Counted from the first letter of the stretch, positions 8,396 to 17,684 are shown. The stretch: 64,000 nt of DNA from Mariniphaga anaerophila (GCF_900129025.1 NZ_FQUM01000001.1:310001-374000), one strand, 5' to 3'. Translations and numbers: made by a program. The notes: a model not told the origin generated them from the sequence alone.

Positions 8396-9649
8396 TTAAT
8401 GCTCCTGCACTTCGCCGTTAAGAATAACTGTTTCTACCAGGTTGGAACCGAAAGAATAAGGCAGATATTCTATTCCCGGCACTTCGGATGTAATAAAAAG
8501 GTTGGCAATTTTACCGCGGGCAATACTTCCCAGCCTGTCACTAATCCCCATGGCATAAGCCGAATTTATGGTGGTAGCATTGATCACCTCTTCAGGCATC
8601 ATTTTGTAATTAATACATCCCAGCGAAGAAATAAAATTCATGTTCCCACTGGGCGACGAGCCTGGATTATAATCGGATGCCAAGGCCACCGGAAGCCCTG
8701 CTTCAATCATTTCGCGCACCGGAGACAACCTCATTCCCAGGAAGAAAGCAGCTCCGGGCAAAACAGTAGGCATGGTTTCCGTATCCTTCAGGCATTCAAT
8801 TTCATTCACGCCCATGTGTTCGAGATGATCAACAGACAGCGCATGGTATTTTACGCCAACCTGAACACCACCGGTTAACCCCAGCTCATTGGCATGAATT
8901 TTCGGACGCAACCCGTATTTAATTCCGGCCATCAAAATGCGCTCGGTATCTTCTACCGAAAAGAAGCCTTTATCGCAAAAAACATCAATAAAATCGGCCA
9001 ATTCTTCTGCTGCAACCTGCGGAATCATTTCATTGATAATTACATCTACATAACCGGAAGGGTTGTTTTTATATTCGGCAGGAATGGCGTGAGCGCCCAA
9101 AAAAGTAGAACGAATGCACACCGGTGCAGTTTCTTTAATCCACCTTATTATTTTGAGCATGCGGATTTCTTCCTTGGTGCTTAGTCCGTATCCGCTTTTA
9201 ATTTCTACTGCTCCGGTACCGGTTTTTATGATCTCCATAACCCGGCTCATTGCATCGTAATACAACTCTTCATCAGAAGTTTTCTGCAAAATTTTCGACG
9301 AATTAAGTATTCCGCCTCCCCGCCGCGCAATTTCTTCGTACGACAGCCCGCGAACACGGTCGACAAACTCTTTTTCGCGTGGCGCCGGAAAGACCAAATG
9401 TGTGTGTGAATCACAATACGATGGATAAACCAATCGGTCTCTACAATCTATTTCAATCAAAAAATCATCATCTCTGTATACGTCTTTCAGATGGCTCATT
9501 GTGCCGAAATCCTGGATAACCTCGTCCCTGATTATCAAAAAAGCATCTTTAATGGTATTCAACTTTGCCATTTGCTTTCCGGATCTGAATAAAACCGGAT
9601 CGTCCTCCACCTGAACCAGCTCTTTTATATTTTCGAGAAGTAATTTCAT
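8396..9649 (-). CDS. hutI: Imidazolonepropionase
   Basis: Amidohydrolase-superfamily enzyme opening the imidazolone ring to N-formimino-L-glutamate in histidine degradation. Seen are the metal-binding YCDSHTHLVFPAPREKEF segment, RGGGILNS, the KSGYGL loop, HANELGLTGG and the C-terminal ALASDYNPGSSP. The Met at 9649 (MKLLLENIKEL) is preferred over the ATG at 9679, since the ten extra residues are not family-like; that gives 417 residues, the usual length. The product feeds FtcD, whose gene lies 105 bases downstream. The two genes may share a transcript. Confidence 0.95.
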   Translation of the reverse strand: MKLLLENIKELVQVEDDPVLFRSGKQMAKLNTIKDAFLIIRDEVIQDFGTMSHLKDVYRDDDFLIEIDCRDRLVYPSYCDSHTHLVFPAPREKEFVDRVRGLSYEEIARRGGGILNSSKILQKTSDEELYYDAMSRVMEIIKTGTGAVEIKSGYGLSTKEEIRMLKIIRWIKETAPVCIRSTFLGAHAIPAEYKNNPSGYVDVIINEMIPQVAAEELADFIDVFCDKGFFSVEDTERILMAGIKYGLRPKIHANELGLTGGVQVGVKYHALSVDHLEHMGVNEIECLKDTETMPTVLPGAAFFLGMRLSPVREMIEAGLPVALASDYNPGSSPSGNMNFISSLGCINYKMMPEEVINATTINSAYAMGISDRLGSIARGKIANLFITSEVPGIEYLPYSFGSNLVETVILNGEVQEH

Positions 9650-9801
9650 TTTTATGATTTTAGCGTCTTTAAGATACAAATTAGTTGTGAAAAAATATGG
9701 TTGTCATACTTTGAAAACGAGAAAACTTTTTTCATAACCCAGTCTTTTTTAATAACTACAAGAAAAAGGTTTTATTATTTTCGGCTTTAAAATAGAAAAA
9801 C

Positions 9802-11397
9802 ATGTTGAAAAAAGTACCTCACACCTATGTCATAATTTTTTTATTGATTGTGTTTTGTGCAATGTGCACGTGGTTTATTCCGGGCGGAGAGTTTGAACGT
9901 GAACTGGTTAACGTAAATAACGTGGAGCGGGAAGTTATTAAGCCGGGATCTTTTAAATATATTGAGAGCCACGACCAAACCTGGCAGGTATTTTCAGCTT
10001 TTTTTGACGGTTTTATAAATACGGCAAATATTATTGCATTTATTTTAATGATAGGCGGGGCTTTCTGGATTCTGAACGAAAGTAAAGCCATCGACATTGG
10101 AATTTATTCGTTTCTGAAGTTCTCAGAGAAATGGAAACGCTCAAAGTTAATAAGAAAACTGGGAGTAAACAATATCATTTTAACCGGAATAATGTCAATT
10201 TTCAGTCTTTTTGGCGCTGTTTTCGGCATGAGTGAAGAGACCATCGCGTTCACCATAATTTTTGTACCGCTGGCTATTTCAATGGGTTACGATTCAATAG
10301 TCGGGGTTTCGTTATGTTTTGTTGCCGCCGCACTGGGATTTGCCGGAGCCTTCCTCAATCCGTTTACCGTTGGCATTGCGCAGGGGCTTTCCAATATCCC
10401 GCTGTTTTCGGGCATTGAATATCGCCTCATTATGTGGCTCATAATAAATGCAGTCGGGTTCACCTTCATTTTACGATATGCTGCAAAAATTCATAAAAAC
10501 CCGAAAAAATCATTGGTTTACGAAGAAGATGCATACTGGCGTAATCGTAACAAAAACAGCAATACGAATTTTGTTCCATCGGTTACCCGGGGCGCCTGGG
10601 TAGCTTTTATTCTTCTCTCGGTGTTTCTGATTCTTTTTTCTGTTTACTATTTCGAAAGCAGCCTAAAAATAGGAAATAAGGAGATTGTTTTTCCGGCTGT
10701 TCCGGTTGCAACATTGTTGTTTATTGGTGCAGGATTCCTCACATTACGCAAGTCATTTCACTATTTTATTCTCAACCTGTTAACTTTTACCATTGTGTTT
10801 CTGATTATTGGCGTAATGGGATACGGCTGGTACGTAATGGAAATAGCCACTCTGTTTCTGGCTTTAGGTATTTTTTCAGGAATTGCATCGGGAAAAACAG
10901 CCAACGAAATTACCAAGTTGTTTATTGAAGGCGCAAAGGATATTCTCTCCGCCGCTATGGTGGTTGGGCTTGCCGGCGGAATTGTTGTCATCCTCGAAAA
11001 TGGACGAATCATCGACACCATTCTTTTTTATGTTTCGCAAACCATGGAAGATTTAGGCAAAGTAGGCTCTGTTAGCGTCATGTATGTGATCCAGACCTTC
11101 CTGAATATTTTCATCCCCTCCGGCTCGGGAAAAGCGGCACTTACAATGCCTATGATGTCTCAATTTTCAGATTTAATCGGCATTTCGAGGCAGGCCACGG
11201 TAGTTGCCTTTCAGTTAGGCGACGGCTTTACAAACCTTATTACTCCCACTTCAGGGGTGTTAATTGGTGTTTTGGGAATTGCCCGCATTCCTTACGAAAA
11301 ATGGGTAAAATGGGTGGCTCCGTTTATTGTAATTCTGGGCGTTTTGGGCTTTTTACTATTGCTACCCACCGTATTGCTCGATCTTAACGGATTTTAA
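9802..11397 (+). CDS. YfcC/DcuC-family membrane carrier
   Basis: A 531-residue inner-membrane protein with at least twelve hydrophobic segments. The N-terminal VPHTYVIIFLLIVFCAMCTW with FIPGGEFER, and the C-terminal FIPSGSGKAALTMPMM and QLGDGFTNLITPTSGVL segments, are the hallmarks of YfcC-family carriers (C4-dicarboxylate/arginine-ornithine antiporter superfamily). Divergent from hutI with about 150 bases between, so a role in importing an amino acid such as histidine or exporting a breakdown product is an inference from position only. A strong terminator follows at once. Confidence 0.85.
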   Translation: MLKKVPHTYVIIFLLIVFCAMCTWFIPGGEFERELVNVNNVEREVIKPGSFKYIESHDQTWQVFSAFFDGFINTANIIAFILMIGGAFWILNESKAIDIGIYSFLKFSEKWKRSKLIRKLGVNNIILTGIMSIFSLFGAVFGMSEETIAFTIIFVPLAISMGYDSIVGVSLCFVAAALGFAGAFLNPFTVGIAQGLSNIPLFSGIEYRLIMWLIINAVGFTFILRYAAKIHKNPKKSLVYEEDAYWRNRNKNSNTNFVPSVTRGAWVAFILLSVFLILFSVYYFESSLKIGNKEIVFPAVPVATLLFIGAGFLTLRKSFHYFILNLLTFTIVFLIIGVMGYGWYVMEIATLFLALGIFSGIASGKTANEITKLFIEGAKDILSAAMVVGLAGGIVVILENGRIIDTILFYVSQTMEDLGKVGSVSVMYVIQTFLNIFIPSGSGKAALTMPMMSQFSDLIGISRQATVVAFQLGDGFTNLITPTSGVLIGVLGIARIPYEKWVKWVAPFIVILGVLGFLLLLPTVLLDLNGF

Positions 11398-11402
11398 GAC
11401 AT

Positions 11403-11444
11403 AAAAAAACCTGACTCAAAAGAGTCAGGCCTTCTAATTTTTTT
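11403..11444. terminator. Bidirectional terminator between the YfcC-type gene and ferredoxin gene
   Basis: CCTGACTC (11410-11417) pairs with GAGTCAGG (11422-11429) with a four-base AAAA loop. A T-rich run follows on the plus strand to 11444, and seven A's at 11403-11409 give a T7 run on the minus strand, so it serves both convergent genes. Confidence 0.88.
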
Positions 11445-11456
11445 ATGTCGTCCGGA

Positions 11457-11645
<189 letters not shown>

Positions 11646-11660
11646 TTAACAAGTATGGCA

Positions 11661-11690
11661 CAAAAGTACAAAGTTTGATAAAATATCAAA
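11661..11690 (-). promoter_or_regulatory. Promoter of the ferredoxin gene
   Basis: Minus-strand TTTG (11690-11687), 18 bases, then TACTTTTG (11668-11661). Both elements match the Bacteroidota housekeeping sigma consensus exactly. The expected start of transcription leaves an untranslated leader of about 25-30 bases. Confidence 0.7.
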
Positions 11691-11781
11691 GAACATGAAT
11701 AATATATTTGCAACTGACGCGCAAACATTTACATAAAAACATAATAATCAAACGATTACCATATTAAATTAAACAAAAAAA

Positions 11782-11810
11782 CAAAAGTAATCTACTTTTT
11801 ATTACTTTTG
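11782..11810 (+). promoter_or_regulatory. Heptad-repeat operator candidate overlapping the zupT -7 box
   Basis: CAAAAGTAAT (11782-11791) is a perfect inverted repeat of ATTACTTTTG (11801-11810). Within it the heptad TACTTTT occurs at 11793-11799 and 11803-11809 as a direct repeat with 10-base period, and inverted as AAAAGTA at 11783-11789. The last copy is the TACTTTTG -7 element itself. A regulator bound here would block RNA polymerase. The zinc-carrier context suggests a metal-responsive repressor, but no repressor gene is near. Confidence 0.5.
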
Positions 11811-11824
11811 GAAGCAAAAATTAA

Positions 11825-12649
11825 ATGGATGTTTCTAACATAACCTACGCGTTACTGCTGACAGCATTTGCAGGACTTTCTACCGGAATAGGAAGTGCAA
11901 TTGCATTTATGGCTCGAAAAACAAACACCAAGCTGCTAACGGTTTCTCTGGGATTTTCTGCCGGTGTTATGATTTATATTTCTTTTGTTGAGATATTTGC
12001 AGAGGCCAAGCACAGTTTCATAAGTGATTTTGGCGAATTCTCCGGCACTTTATATACCATCGCTGCATTTTTTGCCGGGATTCTGATAATTGCTCTCATT
12101 GATAAAATTATTCCATCGTTCGAAAACCCGCATGAAATGCGGCCACTGGAAGATATGGCCACTCAGAGCCGGAAGAAGCCCAAGAAAAATCTATTTCGCA
12201 CGGGAATATTTACTGCGTTGGTGGTTGCTATTCATAATTTTCCGGAAGGAATTGCCACATTTATGACCGCATTAAACGATCCTGCCGTTGGGATTGCCAT
12301 TGCCATAGCCATTGCTATTCACAATATTCCGGAAGGAATTGCGGTTTCAGTACCCATTTTTTATGCAACCGGAAACCGAAAAAAAGCCTTTTTCTACTCA
12401 TTTTTGTCGGGATTAGCAGAACCTGTAGGAGCAGTTCTGGCCTATTTTTTACTGATGCCATTTATAAGTGCCGGCGATTCTGATGTTATTGTTTCCAGCA
12501 CAATGGCGGCGGTTGCCGGAATTATGGTATTTATTTCGCTGGACGAACTACTCCCCTCTGCCGAAGAATACGGAGAACACCACCTGGCAATTTACGGATT
12601 GGTTGGAGGCATGGCAGTAATGGCAGTGAGTTTACTTTTGCTCACCTGA
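11825..12649 (+). CDS. zupT: Zinc transporter ZupT (ZIP family)
   Basis: A 274-residue ZIP-family protein with about eight membrane segments. Both metal-binding signatures are intact: HNFPEG starting at His137 and HNIPEG starting at His166. A FVEIF segment about residues 54-58 fits the third conserved stretch of the family. ZupT imports zinc and some other divalent metals across the inner membrane. Transcribed alone; a repeat that may be an operator covers its promoter. Its last 18 bases overlap the convergent nth gene. Confidence 0.93.
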   Translation: MDVSNITYALLLTAFAGLSTGIGSAIAFMARKTNTKLLTVSLGFSAGVMIYISFVEIFAEAKHSFISDFGEFSGTLYTIAAFFAGILIIALIDKIIPSFENPHEMRPLEDMATQSRKKPKKNLFRTGIFTALVVAIHNFPEGIATFMTALNDPAVGIAIAIAIAIHNIPEGIAVSVPIFYATGNRKKAFFYSFLSGLAEPVGAVLAYFLLMPFISAGDSDVIVSSTMAAVAGIMVFISLDELLPSAEEYGEHHLAIYGLVGGMAVMAVSLLLLT

Positions 12650-13279
12650 TTTCAGGTAATATTTGCAAACAGAAGTCAGTCCGCACTTTTCACATTTTGG
12701 TTTGCGTGCCAGACAGGTGTACCGACCATGCAAAATCAGCCAGTGATGTGCTTTAGGCACTATTTCCTCGGGAATATATTTCATCAGTTGCATTTCGGTA
12801 GCCAACGGAGTTTTGGCATTTGTTGTCAGACCAATTCGGGCAGACACCCTGAATACATGCGTATCAACCGCCATAGCAGGTTTATTGTATACAACCGAAG
12901 CAATTACATTGGCTGTTTTCCGTCCTACTCCCGGCAGTTTTTGCAGGTCATCAATATCTTCCGGAACCTGGCCGTTAAAAAGCTCTACCAGCTTCTGCGC
13001 CATTCCTACCAGGTGCTTTGCTTTATTATTGGGGTACGAACAACTCCTTATGTATTCAAAAACTTCGGCAGGTTCTGCCAATGCCATTTTTTCGGGAGTC
13101 GGATATCTTTTCAATAGATCGGGAGTAATCTGATTCACCCTTTTATCGGTACACTGTGCAGAAAGTATTACGGCAACAATAAGCTGAAACGGATTTTCAT
13201 AATCCAGTTCGGTTTCGGCCACCGGCATTGTTGTTTCAAAATATTGTATGACTTTCTCAAAGAGTTCTTTTTTGCGCAT
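12632..13279 (-). CDS. nth: Endonuclease III (DNA glycosylase/AP lyase)
   Basis: A 215-residue base-excision repair enzyme that removes oxidised pyrimidines and cuts the abasic site. The helix-hairpin-helix LPGVGRKTANVI carries the catalytic lysine (Lys121), and the catalytic aspartate is Asp139 in AVDTHVFRV, each one residue from the E. coli positions. The C-terminal [4Fe-4S] ligands C-X6-C-X2-C-X5-C are present in CLARKPKCEKCGLTSVC. It overlaps the 3' end of zupT by 18 bases tail to tail. Confidence 0.96.
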   Translation of the reverse strand: MRKKELFEKVIQYFETTMPVAETELDYENPFQLIVAVILSAQCTDKRVNQITPDLLKRYPTPEKMALAEPAEVFEYIRSCSYPNNKAKHLVGMAQKLVELFNGQVPEDIDDLQKLPGVGRKTANVIASVVYNKPAMAVDTHVFRVSARIGLTTNAKTPLATEMQLMKYIPEEIVPKAHHWLILHGRYTCLARKPKCEKCGLTSVCKYYLKSGEQK

Positions 13280-13431
13280 TATATCACTATATTTTTCTCA
13301 AAATAACTCATTTTTTTAATGAATTGTGTAACAAAACCAGATTTAATGGGTCGTATAAACAGAATCGATGCACAAGTCTATTTTCTCCCCATGATTAAAT
13401 AGTTTCGAGTTAGTAAATTAAACAGACCTGG

Positions 13432-13476
13432 AAAAGCCGGCCGACACCGGCTTTTCATTTGCATTTGCTATTTTTG
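13432..13476 (+). promoter_or_regulatory. Hairpin and -7 box upstream of the ABC-F gene
   Basis: AAAAGCCGG (13432-13440) and CCGGCTTTT (13447-13455) form a perfect 9-base inverted repeat with a six-base loop. A TATTTTTG -7 element follows at 13469-13476, 14 bases before the ATG. No TTTG is seen at the -33 position, where the hairpin arm sits instead. It could be a terminator for readthrough or an operator; the sequence does not decide. Confidence 0.45.
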
Positions 13477-13490
13477 CCAAAATTTTATTC

Positions 13491-15377
13491 ATGAGACCAT
13501 TTATTCAGGCTGAAAATCTTTCGAAACGCTGGGGAGAGCTTATGCTTTTCGAAAACATTTCGTTTACCGTTTTCGAAGAACAAAAAGTAGCGCTTATTGC
13601 CCGAAACGGAACAGGAAAATCAACACTGTTGGATTTGCTGGCCGGAAAAGACACCCCCGACGAAGGAGTAATTACCATTACCAACGATATTAAAGTAGGG
13701 TATTTCGAACAGGTTCCGCAATTAAACCCCGAGCACAGTGTTTTGGAAGAGGTGTTTGACACTGACAACGAGAAACTGCGTGCGGTAAAACAATTCGAAC
13801 TGGCTGTGGCACAAAATAACCAGCAAAAAATTGCCGAAATATCCGTAAAAATGGACGAACTGAATGCGTGGGATGCCGAAGTTGAAATAAAGCAAGTGCT
13901 CACTCAGCTCAAAATAGTAGATTTGGAGCAACAGGTAGGGCAGTTGTCCGGAGGGCAACAAAAAAGGCTGGCACTGGCAAAAGTACTGATGCAGAAACCT
14001 GATTTGCTGATTCTTGATGAACCAACCAACCACCTCGATCTGGAAATGATTGAATGGCTGGAAACTTACCTGGAAAAGACAAAGTCAACTTTACTAATGG
14101 TTACTCACGACCGCTATTTTCTTGACCGCGTATGCACCGAGATTATAGAAATGGAAGACAACCAGATTTACCGTTACCAGGGGAATTACTCCTATTTTCT
14201 GCAAAAAAGAGACGAGCGAATAGAGATGCAGCAAGCATCGGTTGCCAAAGCAAAAAACCTGCTTCGCACCGAACAGGAATGGATGCGGCGTATGCCCAAA
14301 GCCCGTGGTCACAAGGCAAAATACAGAGTCGACTCTTTTGAGGAAATCAAAGAGAAAGCCAGCCGGAGACTGGGAGAAGAAAGCGTTGAACTGAGCGTAA
14401 AATCTGCCCGGCTTGGAAAAAAGATTGTTGAAATTGAAAATCTGTCTAAATCGTTTCCGGGAGTTAAATTGATCAATAACTTTTCTTATAAATTCTCGCG
14501 ATACGAAAAAGTGGGCATTGTTGGAAAAAACGGAACCGGGAAAAGTACTTTCCTGAACCTGATTACCGGCGCCATGCAACCGGATGCCGGTAAAATAAAA
14601 ATTGGACAAACCATAAAATTCGGATACTACAGGCAGGAAGGTATTAATTTCGACCCGCAGGAACGGGTAATTGATGCGGTGAATAAAATTGCAGAATTCA
14701 TTATTTTCGAAGACGGTTCGCGCATGACCAGTTCCCAACTGCTAACCCGTTTTCTTTTTCCGCCCGACACGCAATACAATTATATTGAAAAGCTGAGCGG
14801 TGGCGAGCAGCGCAGACTCTACCTGTGTACCGTTTTAATGCAAAATCCGAATTTTCTGATTCTGGATGAGCCTACCAACGATTTGGATATTCTGACACTA
14901 AATGTTCTGGAAGATTATCTGAAGGCTTTTGAAGGATGTGTTGTGGTAGTTTCGCACGACCGGTTTTTCATGGATAAAATTGTAGATCATCTTTTTGTTT
15001 TTGACGGGAATGGAACTGTTACCGACTTCCCTGGAAATTACACCATTTACAGAAACGAAGAGGAAGAAAAACTTAGGTTAGAATCTGCCAAAAGTCCGGC
15101 AAAAACTACCGACAAAAAACAAAAGGCAGAAGAAGCAGAAAACAGCCGGAATTCCAAAACAAAAAAGCGACTTTCGTTTAACGAAAAACGGGAATTCGAA
15201 CAGCTTGAAAAAGATATTCCGGAACTGGAAAAACAGGTTGCAGAACTGGAAAAATCGATGAATTCAGGAACACTGCCGCACGATGAATTGTATGAAAAAT
15301 CGCTCGAATTAGAAAAAGTAAAAACGCTGCTCGACGAGAAAGAATTTCGGTGGCTGGAGCTGAGCGAGCTGGGGTGA
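13491..15377 (+). CDS. ABC-F ATPase, Uup-type
   Basis: A 628-residue protein with two fused nucleotide-binding domains and no membrane segment, as in ribosome-associated ABC-F translation factors. First domain: Walker A ARNGTGKST (Lys43), signature LSGGQQKRL, Walker B LLILDEPTNHLD. Second domain: GKNGTGKST, LSGGEQRRL, FLILDEPTNDLD. The linker between them is charged and basic (RMPKARGHKAKYR). The C-terminal 100 residues form a Lys/Glu-rich coiled coil, the mark of Uup. The first Walker A begins with Ala in place of Gly. It likely acts on stalled ribosomes or on DNA-branch structures as Uup does; an antibiotic-resistance role has no support here. Confidence 0.9.
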   Translation: MRPFIQAENLSKRWGELMLFENISFTVFEEQKVALIARNGTGKSTLLDLLAGKDTPDEGVITITNDIKVGYFEQVPQLNPEHSVLEEVFDTDNEKLRAVKQFELAVAQNNQQKIAEISVKMDELNAWDAEVEIKQVLTQLKIVDLEQQVGQLSGGQQKRLALAKVLMQKPDLLILDEPTNHLDLEMIEWLETYLEKTKSTLLMVTHDRYFLDRVCTEIIEMEDNQIYRYQGNYSYFLQKRDERIEMQQASVAKAKNLLRTEQEWMRRMPKARGHKAKYRVDSFEEIKEKASRRLGEESVELSVKSARLGKKIVEIENLSKSFPGVKLINNFSYKFSRYEKVGIVGKNGTGKSTFLNLITGAMQPDAGKIKIGQTIKFGYYRQEGINFDPQERVIDAVNKIAEFIIFEDGSRMTSSQLLTRFLFPPDTQYNYIEKLSGGEQRRLYLCTVLMQNPNFLILDEPTNDLDILTLNVLEDYLKAFEGCVVVVSHDRFFMDKIVDHLFVFDGNGTVTDFPGNYTIYRNEEEEKLRLESAKSPAKTTDKKQKAEEAENSRNSKTKKRLSFNEKREFEQLEKDIPELEKQVAELEKSMNSGTLPHDELYEKSLELEKVKTLLDEKEFRWLELSELG

Positions 15378-15483
15378 AAAAGGAATAGTGTATTCAGTTG
15401 ACTCAGAAATTGGCCCCACTATTTTGCCTGTTATTGTTGTATTATTGCTAGTCAGTCAAATGAAAGATGGCGTAAGTATGCTT

Positions 15484-15529
15484 ATTGGCAGGTTGTGGCC
15501 GAGAAAAAAGCCGTGTGCAACCTGCCAAT
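15484..15529. repeat. 12-base perfect inverted repeat at the edge of the accessory stretch
   Basis: ATTGGCAGGTTG (15484-15495) and CAACCTGCCAAT (15518-15529) are exact inverse copies around a 22-base centre that itself holds a weak GGC/GCC stem. No T tract follows on either strand, so it is unlike a normal terminator. It sits between the ABC-F gene and the 3' end of the SPFH operon. Confidence 0.6.
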
Positions 15530-15552
15530 GTGTATGACCGTATTACGTCGAA

Positions 15553-16305
15553 TTAAGCTTTCTTTTGCCGAAGCATTGTCCGAATTGATTGAACTGCTTT
15601 ATCAACGCGAGATGACATTTCAGAACTTGTTTTTAAGGTTGAGTCATTTGTAATAACAGAAACTTCATCACCAGCTAATTTTAGAATAAACTGTTGTGCC
15701 TCTTCCAATCTCTGTCCATCTTTTAATGTATAAGCACTTGAAGCTGTTGCTGTTTTTACTGAAACAACATCCTTGTAAAAGAATTCATTCGTTGATTCAT
15801 TAATTGATGTATTTTTAAGCCAGTTGTAATCACACTCATAACTGCCAAGAAAATTTTCAGTGAATAAGAAAATTTGAATTTTCCAAACAGAATATCTAAA
15901 AAACCCATCGTTTCCTTTTCTTCTTTTAACATCGTCAATATCGAAACCGCTAACCCGCCAAAATTGAGGGCCAGGAATTACAAGAGATTCTGCAACTAAA
16001 TCTTCCTTATCTACACCAACCTTATCAAGAGCATCTTTCTCAATAATTGATTTAGTGTCTTCCCAAAACCATTCATCCATTTGAGAATCAGCAGGACGAG
16101 CCTCATAACGTTTTTTAGCTTTAAAAAACTTTAAAATAGGTATCACTGCAATTAGCAAACCAACAATTATCAATACTGGTGTAACTGTAGATTTTTCAAT
16201 TACAGCACCAACAACAATGGCAACTATTCCTAACAGGAACAATTTCACACGAAATTTTGGTTTCGGTGCATCAAAATACTCTTGAATTTGTTGTTTTTTA
16301 TCCAT
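15553..16305 (-). CDS. Two-helix membrane protein of unknown function in the SPFH operon
   Basis: A 250-residue protein not recognised as a named family. It starts with a polar MDKKQQIQEYFDAP segment, then two adjacent membrane helices (about residues 20-36 and 42-62). The rest, about 185 residues, is soluble and probably cytosolic, with aromatic-rich strands (PGPQFWRVSGFDID, FFRYSVWKIQIFLFT) and an acidic/lysine mix suggesting a beta-sandwich or PH-like fold. The last gene of a four-gene run, 32 bases after the zinc-ribbon gene. Codon use is visibly AT-rich compared with genes before 15.4 kb. Confidence 0.75.
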   Translation of the reverse strand: MDKKQQIQEYFDAPKPKFRVKLFLLGIVAIVVGAVIEKSTVTPVLIIVGLLIAVIPILKFFKAKKRYEARPADSQMDEWFWEDTKSIIEKDALDKVGVDKEDLVAESLVIPGPQFWRVSGFDIDDVKRRKGNDGFFRYSVWKIQIFLFTENFLGSYECDYNWLKNTSINESTNEFFYKDVVSVKTATASSAYTLKDGQRLEEAQQFILKLAGDEVSVITNDSTLKTSSEMSSRVDKAVQSIRTMLRQKKA

Positions 16306-16337
16306 TTTGTACAGATTTAATAGTTATAAAAAATTAA

Positions 16338-16943
16338 TTAATTTTGAATTATTGATAGCAACTGATCATCTCTGATAATTACATTTTTAACAAGAACATC
16401 TAGTTCGTCTGGCTCTTTCTCTGCAGTTTGAGCATCAGAAATCAACTCATTATAATTCGGCTGTGGTACTTTAAGCCCATTGCAAGCATAATAATCATAA
16501 TTTATAATTGCAGCTAAATAAAAGTACTTCTCTTTATCATCAAGCTGCATTGCAGTATTCAGGTACTCTTCAATTCTCCTAATATCCTTAAGGTTCATAG
16601 ACTTTGGGCGTTTCCCCCTTATTAAGGATAAAGCGTAGTAATAGTAAACGTCTGCTTCGTCAGGGAGTTGAGTAATTGCAGCTTCAAAATTTTTGATAGC
16701 CAAATCATAAAGCTTTAAGTTTAGATAAAACATCCCCAAAGCAAATAAAGCTTCACCATCACTTGGATCTTCTTTAACCTGAGCTTTAAAATAATTGGCA
16801 ATCTTTTTCGCTTGTTTTTCTTCAACATTCAGTGGATGGCTGTTTGAAACTATAATATTTTCACTCTGACAATAAATACATGTTGTATTGTCTGGCGAAA
16901 GATTAGCTCCACAACCATTACATTGTAAAATTTCTACTTTCAT
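16338..16943 (-). CDS. Zinc-ribbon plus TPR protein in the SPFH operon
   Basis: A 201-residue soluble protein. The N-terminus has a zinc ribbon with CxxC pairs at Cys8/Cys11 and Cys22/Cys25. Residues about 45-130 form TPR-like helical repeats (EALFALGMFYLNLKLYDLAI, EADVYYYYALSLIRGKRP), a scaffold for protein-protein contact. The C-terminal third is acidic. Zinc ribbons followed by TPRs are common in adaptor proteins, so it may link the SPFH protein to the membrane partners. Starts six bases after the stop of the upstream membrane gene. Confidence 0.8.
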   Translation of the reverse strand: MKVEILQCNGCGANLSPDNTTCIYCQSENIIVSNSHPLNVEEKQAKKIANYFKAQVKEDPSDGEALFALGMFYLNLKLYDLAIKNFEAAITQLPDEADVYYYYALSLIRGKRPKSMNLKDIRRIEEYLNTAMQLDDKEKYFYLAAIINYDYYACNGLKVPQPNYNELISDAQTAEKEPDELDVLVKNVIIRDDQLLSIIQN

Positions 16944-16949
16944 ATAACA

Positions 16950-17684
16950 TTAGTTTAATGAATTAATATAAAATATGGTGTCGTTAACAATTTCAGTTAT
17001 CTCTGTTTGAATTGCTTTGCCATCAGATTCAACTTTTTTTAGCTCATCCAAATTATTCTCTATTGCACTTAAAGAATCGTTAATTTTCGAGTATGAGTTA
17101 TTGTTTTCAATAATTTTGGGATTGCCAAATTGAATTTTATTGGTCAGTTTACTAATAATTGAATCATGTTCAGATTCAAATGATTCAGAAATGCCTTTTT
17201 TCGATAATTCAGATTTGTACTTGCTTTCTAAATATTTAAGCTTTTGAACTAAAGTTGACTGGGAAGCAAAAACGTTTTCGGCCTTTTCATTTTCGACAAC
17301 TACATTGTTGTTTAGTTTTAATGTAAAACCAGTTGCAATCACCCCGAATAAGGTACCAACAACAATTACGGAGTAATACCACTTTACTGAAATAAGGAAA
17401 AGCAGGAATAAGTTAAAAATAAGAATGACTGCAATTCCAAAAATCAGGTAAAAGAACAAGATTGAACCTAATACAGAATAGGTTGAACCAAGAACTTTCT
17501 TACTACTAAATCTTGTAATGTAAATAAATCCGTAGAAAAGTAGTTCAAGAAAAATTGTGTAGCCAAGATTAAATGCAAATAAGGTCGTTCTGCTTTCTGC
17601 CTTCGACCAATATAGAAATAGGAAAACAGTAACTGCAATTGTGCATAACAGCAGTATTAATGAGATATTTATCTTCCGTTTCAT
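16950..17684 (-). CDS. Four-helix membrane protein with a C-terminal coiled coil, SPFH operon
   Basis: A 244-residue protein not recognised as a named family. The first half holds about four hydrophobic segments (residues roughly 5-24, 34-56, 70-99, 103-123). The second half, from about 130, is polar and rich in Lys, Glu, Asn and Ser with heptad-like spacing, fitting a cytosolic coiled coil. The gene lies 11 bases downstream of the SPFH gene and six bases upstream of the zinc-ribbon gene, so the four proteins are probably made together. Confidence 0.75.
   Translation of the reverse strand: MKRKINISLILLLCTIAVTVFLFLYWSKAESRTTLFAFNLGYTIFLELLFYGFIYITRFSSKKVLGSTYSVLGSILFFYLIFGIAVILIFNLFLLFLISVKWYYSVIVVGTLFGVIATGFTLKLNNNVVVENEKAENVFASQSTLVQKLKYLESKYKSELSKKGISESFESEHDSIISKLTNKIQFGNPKIIENNNSYSKINDSLSAIENNLDELKKVESDGKAIQTEITEIVNDTIFYINSLN

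Noticed and set aside
15484-15529. Possible terminator after the ABC-F gene
   Set aside because: A perfect stem but a 22-base loop and no T tract on either strand; listed as a repeat instead.
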